From Pseudomonas sp. GM18 (GTDB taxonomy: Bacteria; Pseudomonadota; Gammaproteobacteria; Pseudomonadales; Pseudomonadaceae), in the NCBI RefSeq assembly GCF_000282195.1, contig NZ_AKJT01000029.1:1-36973 (forward strand): a DNA stretch of 36,973 nt. The letters run 5' to 3'. The first letter of the stretch is position 1. The number at the start of each line of letters is the position of its first letter. The position numbers were made by a program, and so were the translations under genes. This document shows, piece after piece, positions 1-7,135 of the stretch. Under the pieces are notes generated by a model. The model saw nothing but the letters and a program-made list of their open reading frames with translations. It did not search any database and had not been told where the DNA came from.

Positions 1-40
1 GGTGGCCATGGCTGCCGCCGATGACGCAATAGAAGGGTGA
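1..40 (+). CDS. 3' end of an upstream gene, probably the ATP-binding subunit of the same sugar ABC transporter
   Basis: Frame 2 is open from the window edge and ends at TGA 38-40, leaving only 12 residues (VAMAAADDAIEG). The next gene, an ABC permease, starts 6 bases later, so the two are in one operon. In ribose/inositol-type ABC operons the gene before the permease usually encodes the double-ATPase subunit, and this identity is inferred from position only. Too little protein is visible to test it. Confidence 0.5.
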   Translation, partial: VAMAAADDAIEG

Positions 41-46
41 GTGGTT

Positions 47-1069
47 ATGAACGCGATACTGGAAAACAAGCCTGCAATGGCACCGGTCAAGAGTCGCCGG
101 CGCTTTCCGACCGAGTTGAGTATCTTCCTGGTGTTGATCGGCATCGGCCTGGTCTTCGAGTTGTTCGGCTGGATCGTGCGGGACCAGAGCTTCCTGATGA
201 ACTCTCAGCGTCTGGTGCTGATGATTCTGCAAGTGTCGATTATCGGCCTGCTGGCAATCGGGGTGACTCAAGTCATCATCACCACCGGTATCGACCTGTC
301 CTCCGGTTCGGTGCTGGCGCTGTCGGCGATGATTGCCGCCAGCCTGGCCCAGACCTCGGACTTTGCCCGGGCGGTGTTTCCGTCCCTGACCGACTTGCCG
401 GTGTGGATTCCAGTGATCGCCGGGCTTGGGGTGGGATTGCTGGCGGGGGCGATCAACGGCAGCATCATTGCGATCACCGGGATTCCACCGTTCATTGCCA
501 CCCTCGGCATGATGGTCTCGGCGCGCGGCCTGGCGCGCTACTACACCGAAGGTCAGCCGGTAAGCATGCTCTCGGATTCCTACACGGCCATCGGACATGG
601 CGCGATGCCGGTGATCATCTTTCTGGTGGTGGCGGTGATCTTCCACATTGCCCTGCGCTACACCAAGTACGGCAAATACACCTACGCCATCGGCGGCAAC
701 ATGCAGGCGGCGCGCACCTCCGGGATCAACGTCAAGCGCCATCTGGTGATCGTCTACAGCATCGCCGGGCTGCTTGCAGGCCTGGCCGGGGTGGTGGCGT
801 CGGCACGGGCCGCGACCGGGCAGGCCGGGATGGGCATGTCTTATGAACTGGACGCGATTGCCGCGGCAGTCATCGGCGGCACCAGCCTGGCCGGTGGCGT
901 AGGGCGCATCACCGGCACCGTGATCGGCGCATTGATTCTCGGGGTCATGGCCAGCGGCTTTACCTTTGTGGGTGTTGACGCTTATATTCAAGACATTATC
1001 AAGGGGCTGATTATTGTGGTGGCGGTGGTCATCGACCAGTACCGCAACAAGCGCAAACTCAAGCGCTGA
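47..1069 (+). CDS. Sugar ABC transporter permease, RbsC/inositol type
   Basis: A 340-aa inner-membrane permease of the BPD_transp_2 family (ribose, xylose and inositol importers). It should form the channel of an ABC importer with the upstream ATPase and a periplasmic binding protein that is not in the window. A short basic N-terminus (KSRRRFPTE) precedes about 8-10 hydrophobic helices. Family motifs visible include TTGIDLSSGSVLAL near residue 85, GIPPFIATLGMM near 145 and the C-terminal AAVIGGTSLAGGVGRITGTV. The sequence resembles the permease of pseudomonad myo-inositol clusters more than RbsC, so inositol is my best guess, but substrate cannot be read from the permease. ATG 47 is preferred over GTG 41 because AGGG at 34-37 lies 9-10 bases before ATG and only 3 before GTG. 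It is the last gene of its operon, followed by a hairpin. Confidence 0.9.
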   Translation: MNAILENKPAMAPVKSRRRFPTELSIFLVLIGIGLVFELFGWIVRDQSFLMNSQRLVLMILQVSIIGLLAIGVTQVIITTGIDLSSGSVLALSAMIAASLAQTSDFARAVFPSLTDLPVWIPVIAGLGVGLLAGAINGSIIAITGIPPFIATLGMMVSARGLARYYTEGQPVSMLSDSYTAIGHGAMPVIIFLVVAVIFHIALRYTKYGKYTYAIGGNMQAARTSGINVKRHLVIVYSIAGLLAGLAGVVASARAATGQAGMGMSYELDAIAAAVIGGTSLAGGVGRITGTVIGALILGVMASGFTFVGVDAYIQDIIKGLIIVVAVVIDQYRNKRKLKR

Positions 1070-1088
1070 GCCACACGAAAGGTGAAAA

Positions 1089-1115
1089 TGCGCCACGCCT
1101 GACCCGCGTGGCGCA
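1089..1115 (+). terminator. Hairpin after the sugar permease operon
   Basis: A perfect 10-bp stem (TGCGCCACGC / GCGTGGCGCA) with a 7-base loop starts 20 bases after the permease stop. The downstream side (GCCGTTTGTCTT) is only moderately T-rich, so termination is likely but not canonical. Confidence 0.6.
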
Positions 1116-1395
1116 GCCGTTTGTCTTCTATATACAGCCGCTGGACTGAATTTCTTGCTATAAACGCACTCCGATAAGCGCCTCAAAGCTTGCCATAGAG
1201 CACTTTCAGGGCTTTGTCGGACAGATTTGCAGTCTTTTCAGTTGCTGAGGCCTCAAGTCGGCCTTAGACTGCCGCCCCTCGTAAATTGAGTGCCGGGTGG
1301 CGCTTGGAATAAACGGCGCCGTTCCATTGACCGCGCAAGGTTCAACGGGACGCTCCCTAATTCGCCTTAATGCACGTTTTTTTATAGAGATATCA
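1116..1395. other. Intergenic region upstream of the DksA-like gene
   Basis: About 280 bases with no convincing gene. Short open frames here have poor codon use and no ribosome-binding sites. The region must hold the promoter of the DksA-like gene. I see no clear -35/-10 pair and no TGTTATA-N-TATAACA-type Zur operator. The last 25 bases (ACGTTTTTTTATAGAGATATCA) are AT-rich and lack a good Shine-Dalgarno. Confidence 0.5.
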
Positions 1396-1800
1396 ATGAC
1401 AAAGGACAAGTTGCTGGCCATGCCGGCGGATGACTACATGAATGCCGAGCAACATGCTTTTTTCTCTGAGCTGTTGCAGAACATGAAAGTCGAAACCCAT
1501 GAGCGCATCGAACAGAATCGCATCGCCATCGAGAGCCTGGACACTCCGGCCGATCCGGCTGACGCGGCTTCCGTCGAAGAAGAGCGCACCTGGCTGGTGA
1601 ACGCGATCGATCGCGACCAGCGCATGCTGCCTCAGTTGGAACAGGCCCTGGAACGCATCAAGGAAGACAGCTTCGGCTGGTGCGATGACAGCGGCGAGCC
1701 AATCGGCCTCAAGCGCCTGCTGATCAGCCCGACCACCAAGTACTGCATCGAAGCTCAAGAACGTCACGAGCAGATCGACAAGCACCAGCGTCAGGCCTGA
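1396..1800 (+). CDS. DksA-family RNA polymerase-binding protein lacking the four-cysteine zinc finger (DksA2-like)
   Basis: A 134-aa TraR/DksA-family protein expected to enter the RNA polymerase secondary channel and alter rRNA and stress-promoter transcription together with ppGpp. The coiled-coil tip motif DxxDxA is present (D53, D56, A58). The C-terminal globular domain keeps the order of the DksA zinc finger but only two of four cysteines: C96 and C117 remain, and the partners are S99 (CDDS) and A120 (CIEA). Loss of two ligands and the 134-aa length match the zinc-independent DksA2 type described in P. aeruginosa. The frame is open upstream to 1297, but residue 1 at ATG 1396 gives the family's usual N-terminus (MTKDKLLAMPADDYM). 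It is monocistronic, between a long 5' region and a terminator hairpin. I did not find a Zur box, so zinc-starvation control is not supported here. Confidence 0.9.
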   Translation: MTKDKLLAMPADDYMNAEQHAFFSELLQNMKVETHERIEQNRIAIESLDTPADPADAASVEEERTWLVNAIDRDQRMLPQLEQALERIKEDSFGWCDDSGEPIGLKRLLISPTTKYCIEAQERHEQIDKHQRQA

Positions 1801-1807
1801 TTCTGTG

Positions 1808-1834
1808 AGGCAGCCAGCTAATAACTGGCTGCCT
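1808..1834 (+). terminator. Terminator hairpin of the DksA-like gene
   Basis: A perfect 10-bp stem (AGGCAGCCAG / CTGGCTGCCT) with loop CTAATAA begins 7 bases after the stop codon. The T tract is short (TTGAAAA), so strength is uncertain. Confidence 0.65.
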
Positions 1835-1837
1835 TGA

Positions 1838-1911
1838 AAAGATCGCAGCCTTCGGCAGCTCCTACAGGTTTATGTGAACCCATGCAGGAGCTGCCTAAGG
1901 CTGCGATCTTT
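1838..1911. repeat. Palindromic intergenic repeat, GTAGGAGCTG/GCTGCGATC family (copy 1)
   Basis: Two 26-base arms (1838-1863 and 1886-1911) are reverse complements with one mismatch, separated by 22 bases. The cores AAAGATCGCAGCC and AGGAGCTGCC recur at 3668-3770 and 7042-7126. The layout is that of the REP-like doublets scattered through fluorescens-group genomes. It directly follows the DksA terminator. Confidence 0.8.
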
Positions 1912-2051
1912 GCTTTTCGACGTCTATGAAAATACCCGTGCACTTCTATTGATCTGCTGCAACCCCCCACTACTAACGGACCATAGATAATGGCCTTGTG
2001 GTGGCGTTTAATGCGGATACAACAATTAGAAGATGCTTGGGGTGACAAACG

Positions 2052-3656
2052 ATGACGCGAGACGGGTCTCTGGCTGGGGCGGTGCCCGCAGCTGTACTTT
2101 TGCCGAAAAACCTGTGGCTCACGCCGACCCTGCAAAGCATCGCCCTGATGCTCTTGCTGTGCGGCATGGCATTGGCCGGCTGGTCGCTTTACCTTGGCCT
2201 GCCATTGGCCGTGCTGATTATCTGGCTGCCGCGCCTGCGTTCGCGCACGCTGCCGGAGGCAACCCCGGCTGACAACGCCAGCGCCATCGCCGGTTTGACT
2301 CGCGATCTTTCCTACACCACCAGTCATAACGCCTTGTCGGCCGCCGGCGTGGCCTTTTCGGTCAAGCAACTGGCCGACAAACTGCAATCGCAACTCGACG
2401 CCGCGGCGCAGATTGTCAGCAGCGCTGAAGTGATGATCGCTACCGAACACGCTACGTCGACGCTCAGCCGGGAAGCCTTGAGCGCGGCCAGCGAAGCTCA
2501 TCAGAGCAGCGCGGCAGGGCGCACGGAACTGGTCGAGTCCATTGCGCGCATGCATCAGCTCAGTCAGCGTGCCAGCAGCAGCCGCGAGTTGATCGAAGCC
2601 CTGAGCCTGCGCAGCGACGATATCCAGCGGGTCACGCTGGTGATCCAGTCCATCGCCAGCCAGACCAATCTGTTGGCGTTGAACGCAGCCATCGAAGCGG
2701 CGCGGGCCGGGGAGCACGGTCGCGGGTTTGCGGTGGTGGCCGATGAGGTCCGTGGCCTGGCCGCGCGCACGGCGACGGCGACCGGCGAAGTCGGAGAGAT
2801 GGTCGCCGATATTCAGCAGCGCACGGCACAAGTGGTGGAGCAGATTCGTCAACTGGCCAGCGACCTCAATACCGGCGTTGCGCAGGTCGAGCACACGGGG
2901 CAGCACCTGGAAAACATCGCGCGCCTGGCCGCCGGTGTTGAAAGGCAGGTCGGGGAAATCGCTCAGGGCGCGGACACCAATCGTGAACAACTCGACAGTC
3001 TGTTCCACGCCATCGAACAAATGCGCGGCGACCTGGCGATCAGTGACCAGCAAACCCAGCGCCTGGCCCAGGCGGCGGTGCAAATGGAAGGGCGGGCCGA
3101 AACCATCAGCGAACGCCTCGCCGAAGTCGGGCTGGATGACTATCACCAGCGGATTTACGACCTGGCCCGCGAAGGGGCGAGTCAGATTGCGGCGCGTTTC
3201 GAGGCGGATATAGACCAGGGCCGGATCAGCCTCGACGACCTGTTTGATCGCAATTACCAGACGATCCCCAACACCAGCCCGGCCAAATACCAGACCCGCT
3301 TCGACCGTTACACCGATCAGGTCTTGCCGGCGATTCAGGAACCGTTGCTGCCGCGTCACGAAGGCCTGGTGTTCGCCATCGCCTGCACGCAGCAGGGGTA
3401 TGTGCCGACCCACAACACTGTGTTCAGCCAGCCGCTGACCGGCGACGTACAGGTCGATACACTGCAAAACCGCACCAAGCGCAAGTTCGCCGACCGCACC
3501 GGGATTCGCTGTGGCAGCCATCAGCAGGCCGTACTGTTGCAGACCTACACCCGCGATACCGGTGAACTGATGCACGACCTTTCGGTGCCAATCATGCTCA
3601 AGGGCCGGCATTGGGGTGGTTTGCGCCTGGGTTACAAACCGCAAAGTCCTCGCTGA
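2052..3656 (+). CDS. Methyl-accepting chemotaxis protein with a C-terminal cytoplasmic sensory domain
   Basis: A 534-aa chemoreceptor that should signal through CheW/CheA. Two hydrophobic segments lie close together (about 25-43 and 46-61), leaving no room for a periplasmic ligand domain, and no HAMP domain is evident. A helical region at 95-370 contains the MCP signalling tip, recognisable by [20 protein letters not shown] (about 201-220) and [18 protein letters not shown]. Residues from about 380 to the end form a separate domain rich in aromatic and polar motifs ([44 protein letters not shown]). I read this as a PAS/Cache-like cytoplasmic sensor known from other soluble or membrane-anchored MCPs. 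The ligand is unknown. No C-terminal CheR/CheB pentapeptide is seen. ATG 2052 follows GGTGACAAACG, a weak ribosome-binding site. Flanked by repeats on both sides, it is a single-gene unit. Confidence 0.9.
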   Translation: MTRDGSLAGAVPAAVLLPKNLWLTPTLQSIALMLLLCGMALAGWSLYLGLPLAVLIIWLPRLRSRTLPEATPADNASAIAGLTRDLSYTTSHNALSAAGVAFSVKQLADKLQSQLDAAAQIVSSAEVMIATEHATSTLSREALSAASEAHQSSAAGRTELVESIARMHQLSQRASSSRELIEALSLRSDDIQRVTLVIQSIASQTNLLALNAAIEAARAGEHGRGFAVVADEVRGLAARTATATGEVGEMVADIQQRTAQVVEQIRQLASDLNTGVAQVEHTGQHLENIARLAAGVERQVGEIAQGADTNREQLDSLFHAIEQMRGDLAISDQQTQRLAQAAVQMEGRAETISERLAEVGLDDYHQRIYDLAREGASQIAARFEADIDQGRISLDDLFDRNYQTIPNTSPAKYQTRFDRYTDQVLPAIQEPLLPRHEGLVFAIACTQQGYVPTHNTVFSQPLTGDVQVDTLQNRTKRKFADRTGIRCGSHQQAVLLQTYTRDTGELMHDLSVPIMLKGRHWGGLRLGYKPQSPR

Positions 3657-3667
3657 GGCCGCTCTCC

Positions 3668-3770
3668 CTGTAGGAGCTGTCGAGTGCAACGAGGCTGCGA
3701 TCTTTTGATGTTGCTTTTAAAAGCGAAGATCAAAAGATCGCAGCCTCGTTGCACTCGATAGCTCCTACAG
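3668..3770. repeat. Palindromic intergenic repeat, same family (copy 2)
   Basis: Arms of 42 bases (3668-3709 and 3729-3770) are reverse complements with one mismatch around a 19-base spacer. Ends read CTGTAGGAGCT and AGCTCCTACAG, inner ends ATCTTTTGAT and ATCAAAAGAT. It sits between the convergent MCP and DUF2789 genes and could fold into a bidirectional terminator. Confidence 0.85.
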
Positions 3771-3781
3771 AGGAATGCGGG

Positions 3782-4021
3782 CTAGTGGGTTTGGTGCATG
3801 CGCAGGTTCAGGTCGTCGACCACGTGCGCCCAATCGGCGTCTTCACGCAGTTGTTCCTTGAGGAAGCGGGCTTGTTGCGGGGTCCAGAACTCGGCATCGA
3901 TGAGTTTCTGGTTATTGAGCAACGGTGAATGAAGGGCAATGAAATCGTCGATGGCTTTTTCGCTGGAGTCCAGGCCGAGCTGGTCGAACAAGCCTTTCAA
4001 GTCATGTGTGGGTGAATCCAT
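3782..4021 (-). CDS. DUF2789 family protein
   Basis: A 79-aa cytoplasmic protein matching the DUF2789 pattern: MDSPTHDLKGLFDQLGL at the start, then FIALHSPL, and FWTPQQARFLKEQLREDADWAHVVDDLN at the end. It has no known function, no membrane segment and no cysteines. Two in-frame ATGs exist. The one at 4027 touches the AAGGAG directly, while the one at 4021 is 6 bases away and gives the family's usual N-terminus, so 4021 is chosen. It stands alone, convergent with the chemoreceptor across a palindromic repeat. Confidence 0.85.
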   Translation of the reverse strand: MDSPTHDLKGLFDQLGLDSSEKAIDDFIALHSPLLNNQKLIDAEFWTPQQARFLKEQLREDADWAHVVDDLNLRMHQTH

Positions 4022-4160
4022 CTTCATCTCCTTGCAGATAATCAGTCGTCTCGGGTGCGAGGTCTGAGGTGCGGCTTCATTGCATCTGAGGGCGCCGCGC
4101 GCCAGGGAGTTCGATAACGATGTTCAAAGCAGGGATGAGCATAGACTGCAAACCCGATGA

Positions 4161-4457
4161 TCAGGCCTTCAACGCACCGTCATCGACGGCAAGCTTCAGG
4201 GCTTTGGCGGATTCCTGGGCAGCAATGGCCGCGACATCCGCGGTCTTGAACCAGCGATCCTTTTCGACCTGGTGATACGCCACCGTGGTCAACGGCGGTT
4301 TGGCGCGCATGATAATGACTGCCTGGAATTCGCCGTCGACCTCTCTGGCTTCGCCCCGGATAAAAAATTCACCGATATCAAATTCCGTCACGTAGCAGTC
4401 TTCCCTTTGAAATATTATGTTGTATTGAGCGCCGTCCACCCTGGGGACGGGTTTCAT
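4161..4457 (-). CDS. Conserved-looking hypothetical protein, 98 aa
   Basis: I do not recognise a named family. The protein is soluble, with a likely small beta-rich N-terminal half (YNIIFQREDCYVTEFDIGEFFIRGEAREVDGEFQAVIIMRA) and a helical C-terminus (AAIAAQESAKALKLAVDDG). Codon use is typical of neighbours and the opposite-strand frame (4272-4502) is poorer. The start ATG at 4457 lacks a Shine-Dalgarno (upstream ACCCGCCCC), so translation may be weak or leaderless, or an internal start may be used. It lies downstream of and in the same direction as the 4551-4799 gene, with a hairpin between them. Confidence 0.7.
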   Translation of the reverse strand: MKPVPRVDGAQYNIIFQREDCYVTEFDIGEFFIRGEAREVDGEFQAVIIMRAKPPLTTVAYHQVEKDRWFKTADVAAIAAQESAKALKLAVDDGALKA

Positions 4458-4485
4458 GGGGCGGGTAGTATGGCAGCAGTTGCCT

Positions 4486-4511
4486 GCCGGCGGCTGAGTT
4501 AAGTCGCCGGC
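4486..4511 (-). terminator. Possible hairpin between two small minus-strand genes
   Basis: GCCGGCG (4486-4492) and CGCCGGC (4505-4511) form a 7-bp G+C-only stem with a 12-base loop, located after the stop of the 4551-4799 gene. No T tract follows on the minus strand, so this is only a candidate. Confidence 0.35.
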
Positions 4512-4550
4512 GTGACGAAACGTCTATAGAAGTGAATGCCGCAGGGTGCG

Positions 4551-4799
4551 TCAGTTGCGCGACTCAAGCGAGCGGGCAAGGGCGCAGGCTTCGTTATGGT
4601 CGGCGCGGAAACCTCTGACACGTCCGGTGGATATTTCCTTGATATGGAAAAAGGCGTTACCGGCCAATACCACCTGAAAACGCGGGAGCAGATGCGCCTC
4701 AGGGAGGAAATCCTGTTGACGGATTACCATCGACTGCAGAAGTGACGAGCCGTTTGTGTGGTGTGTGTGAGGCTGGGCGAAGTGAGTCAGTGTGCACAT
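4551..4799 (-). CDS. Small hypothetical protein, 82 aa
   Basis: No family recognised. The N-terminal third is His/Thr-rich (THFAQPHTHHTNG). The remainder is compact: VIRQQDFLPEAHLLPRFQVVLAG, then NAFFHIKEISTGRVRGFRADHNEACALARSLE. The GRVRGF...HNEACALARSLE tail looks like a short helix-capped domain. The frame is open up to 4862, but the ATG at 4799 has a good AAAAGGA 6 bases upstream, which fixes the start. The alternative plus-strand frame at 4536-4745 has no such signal and is rejected. Function unknown. It probably precedes the 98-aa gene at 4161-4457 on the same strand. Confidence 0.65.
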   Translation of the reverse strand: MCTLTHFAQPHTHHTNGSSLLQSMVIRQQDFLPEAHLLPRFQVVLAGNAFFHIKEISTGRVRGFRADHNEACALARSLESRN

Positions 4800-5210
4800 A
4801 TGAAGTCCTTTTCGTGGTTTTACCGACGTGTGTACGTTGTTTTGGGTAGTCTCGGTGAGCATGGCTGCTCTAGAATCGCCGTCACTGGTTGGCGATTGCT
4901 GCCCATCTAAAGCAATTTTTTTCTGGCGATATGTCGGAAAAGTGCTTTTTTTAAAGAGATTTTTCCCTAAAGTTGGTAGTCCGGTTTTCTCTGGCCGTTA
5001 GAAGGGCGTTTTCCTTCAACATCTGACGACCGCCAGGCAAGACGACGCGGGGGATGTTCCAGTAATCTTCCCAAACCTCGCGATGGATGAGCCCTCTGCT
5101 CGTTCCAGGATTTCGACCCGGGTCATGTGGCTACACCTCGGCATTGCCGCTTTTTTCTGCTGTGCGCGTTTCCTGCGCGCGGCATCATTTTCAGATGTGG
5201 GGATGTTTCC
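4800..5210. other. Intergenic region, AT-rich, with a possible degenerate reading frame
   Basis: About 410 bases without a convincing gene. The left part (4910-4980) is AT-rich with T runs and probably carries promoters. On the minus strand, 4951-5130 is open with no usable start codon and translates to REVWEDYWNIPRVVLPGGRQ and onward. The overlapping minus frame 5016-5237 shares the same DNA. It may be a decayed gene or chance. Confidence 0.35.
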
Positions 5211-5681
5211 TTGGCAGTAAGTAATCTCGATATGCATGCTTTGTTCGTACTGGGTGATTTGCGCGCAAAGCTGGTTAAACAGTTTCAGTCACGTTTCGTC
5301 TACATCACCGAACAGAACGCTGAAGGCATTTACATTGCCGAGATCGACACCGAAGCCGCGCTGGTGGTAGACGACAAGCCCGGGCTGAAACTCAAGGTCG
5401 GCGATCATTTCAGCGCTTCCGTATTGCCCAGCCGCGAAGGCGGCAAACTGGACATCAAGTTCCGCGAAATCAAATTGACGGTGTACGGGCTGGGGGATTA
5501 CGCGTTCGTGACCACCGCAGACGGCCACGGCATTGTGTTCAAGGAAGGTCATGGCGTGGTGATGGTGTTTGCGGCCCACCAACAATTGCAGGAAGGCCTG
5601 ACCAAGACCCTGAAAGCCGTGACTGCCAAAGCCGCCAAGTGGCGCAAGGGCGAACTGGTGACCTTCAAGGCCAGCGAGTAA
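5211..5681 (+). CDS. Unknown 156-aa protein, first of a coupled pair
   Basis: No family recognised. The protein looks soluble and beta-rich: HALFVLGDLRAKLVKQF, FVYITEQNAEGIYIAEIDTEAALVVDD, then LKVGDHFSASVLPSREGGKLDIKF and VYGLGDYAFVTTADGHGIVFKEGHGV, ending in a basic helix (KTLKAVTAKAAKWRKGELV). TTG 5211 is proposed as start because GGGGA lies 7 bases upstream. The next candidate, ATG 5232, has no Shine-Dalgarno but would give a clean MHALFVLGDL start (149 aa). Its TAA stop overlaps the ATG of the next gene by one base (TAATG), so the two are translationally coupled. Coding quality is high, and the gene is real even though its job is unknown. Confidence 0.75.
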   Translation: MAVSNLDMHALFVLGDLRAKLVKQFQSRFVYITEQNAEGIYIAEIDTEAALVVDDKPGLKLKVGDHFSASVLPSREGGKLDIKFREIKLTVYGLGDYAFVTTADGHGIVFKEGHGVVMVFAAHQQLQEGLTKTLKAVTAKAAKWRKGELVTFKASE

Positions 5682-5884
5682 TGACCCAGACCCGCGCCGA
5701 TTTCCACGAACAGAACCAGGCCAGTGCACACGCCGAGGCCCAGCGCCTGTTGGCTGAAAAGGCCGTTCTGCAGGGAGCCTGGCTGAGTTGGGTAGCGTCA
5801 CAGATTTATATGTTGCGCCCGGCGGCGTACGCCAGCATGGTCAGAAGAGAGCTTGCGCGCTTGCAGGAACCTTCCGAAAAATAA
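5681..5884 (+). CDS. Unknown 67-aa helical protein, second of a coupled pair
   Basis: A short, mostly helical polypeptide starting MTQTRADFHEQNQASAHAEA and ending ASMVRRELARLQEPSEK. It has no membrane segment, cysteine or recognisable motif. A central aromatic patch (GAWLSWVASQIYMLRPAAY) could pack against a partner. ATG 5681 overlaps the preceding stop by one base, which implies coupled translation and a functional link with the 156-aa protein. After its stop there is no obvious terminator before the betaine-binding protein gene at 6004. Confidence 0.75.
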   Translation: MTQTRADFHEQNQASAHAEAQRLLAEKAVLQGAWLSWVASQIYMLRPAAYASMVRRELARLQEPSEK

Positions 5885-6003
5885 TCCTCGCCCCTCGAAA
5901 GCAGAAACCTCTACTACAGTCAGTTGACTGAGTATTCAGAGGCTTGTGGTCTTCTTTTTCAGGCCATCCTGCTATTGCTGTGAACAGCACGAGGTGCAAG
6001 AGC

Positions 6004-7020
6004 ATGAAGGGATTTCGACGGTTACTGGCCACTACCCTGGCCACGTTCGGCTTGTTGGTTTCACCTGTTCCGTTATTCGCCGCCCAGGCGCCGATCCATT
6101 TCGCCGACCTGAACTGGGAAAGCGGCAGTCTGATCACCGAGACCCTGCGGATCATCGTCGAGAAGGGCTATGGCTTGCCGACCGATACCTTGCCGGGGAC
6201 GACCATTACCCTGGAAACCGCCTTGGCCAACAATGACATTCAGGTCATCGGCGAAGAGTGGGCGGGCCGTAGTCCGGTCTGGGTCAAGGCTGAGGCCGAG
6301 GGCAAAGTCGCGAGCCTGGGCGATACGGTCAAGGGCGCCACCGAGGGCTGGTGGGTGCCGGAATACGTGATCAAGGGCGACCCGGCCAAGGGCATCAAGC
6401 CGCTGGCGCCGGGGCTGCGCAGTGTCAGTGATCTGCCGCGCTACAAGGATGTGTTCAAAGACCCGGAAACCCCGAGCAAGGGGCGCTTCTTGAACAGCCC
6501 GATCGGCTGGACGTCGGAGGTGGTTAACAAGCAGAAGCTCAAGGCCTATGGGCTGGACGACAGCTACGTGAACTTTCGCAGTGGTTCGGGGGCGGCGCTG
6601 GACGCAGAGATCAGTTCGTCGATTCGTCGCGGCAAACCAGTCCTGTTCTATTACTGGTCACCGACGCCATTGCTCGGCCGTTTCAAGCTGATTCAACTGC
6701 AAGAGCCGCCATTCGACGCCGAAGCCTGGAAAACCCTGACCGAGGCCGACAACCCCAATCCGAAACCGACTCGCTCACTGCCCTCGAAGCTGTCCATCGG
6801 TGTGTCCGCGCCGTTCCAGAAACAGTACCCGCAGCTCACCGCGTTTTTCAGCAAGGTCGATTTACCGATCGAAACGTTGAACAAGGCCCTGGCGGACATG
6901 AGTGAAAAACACACCCCGCCACGTCAAGCGGCCGAGGCGTTCATGAAGGCGAACCCGCAGGTTTGGCAGGCCTGGGTGCCCAAGGATGTGGCGGATAAAG
7001 TCGCTGCTGAGCTGAAATGA
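6004..7020 (+). CDS. Periplasmic glycine betaine/choline-type ABC substrate-binding protein
   Basis: A 338-aa OpuAC/ProX-family binding protein. The signal peptide is clear (MKGFRRLLATTLATFGLLVSPVPLFAAQA). The mature part has typical features: NWESGSLITETLRIIVEKGYG, a SELF-like 'IGEEWAGRSPVWVKA' stretch, GWWVPEYVIKGDPAKGIKPL, GRFLNSPIGWTSEVVNKQKLKAYGL and the PVLFYYWSPTPLL segment that lines the quaternary-amine site in this family. ATG 6004 has GAGGTG 8 bases upstream. The extra upstream open frame is not needed. No permease or ATPase gene is adjacent, so it is an orphan that would dock onto a transporter encoded elsewhere. Exact ligand (betaine, choline, carnitine or another) is not determinable here. 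Confidence 0.85.
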   Translation: MKGFRRLLATTLATFGLLVSPVPLFAAQAPIHFADLNWESGSLITETLRIIVEKGYGLPTDTLPGTTITLETALANNDIQVIGEEWAGRSPVWVKAEAEGKVASLGDTVKGATEGWWVPEYVIKGDPAKGIKPLAPGLRSVSDLPRYKDVFKDPETPSKGRFLNSPIGWTSEVVNKQKLKAYGLDDSYVNFRSGSGAALDAEISSSIRRGKPVLFYYWSPTPLLGRFKLIQLQEPPFDAEAWKTLTEADNPNPKPTRSLPSKLSIGVSAPFQKQYPQLTAFFSKVDLPIETLNKALADMSEKHTPPRQAAEAFMKANPQVWQAWVPKDVADKVAAELK

Positions 7021-7041
7021 ACAGCTCTGATGCACATAGAT

Positions 7042-7126
7042 CCCGTAGGAGCTGGTGAAGCCTGCGATCTCTTGATCTTGCCTTTAGAAACGTCAAAGGA
7101 TCGCAGGCTTCGCCAGCTCCTACGGG
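7042..7126. repeat. Palindromic intergenic repeat, same family (copy 3)
   Basis: Arms of 34 bases (7042-7075, 7093-7126) are near-perfect reverse complements (CCCGTAGGAGCTGGTGAAGC ... GCTCCTACGGG). It lies between the convergent betaine-binding protein and TonB-receptor genes, where it can serve as a bidirectional terminator. Confidence 0.85.
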
Positions 7127-7135
7127 GGGTGGGGG

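Noticed and set aside
1818..3689. 623-aa minus-strand open frame
   Set aside because: It is the antisense shadow of the chemoreceptor gene and runs into the palindromic repeats at both ends; no domain is recognisable.
4536..4745. 69-aa plus-strand ORF
   Set aside because: Lies opposite the 4551-4799 gene, which has a good ribosome-binding site and a better protein-like sequence.
4966..5010. Sigma28-like flagellar promoter (TAAAGTTGG ... GCCGTTAG)
   Set aside because: The distance between the two boxes is about 22 bases instead of about 15, and no flagellar gene follows.
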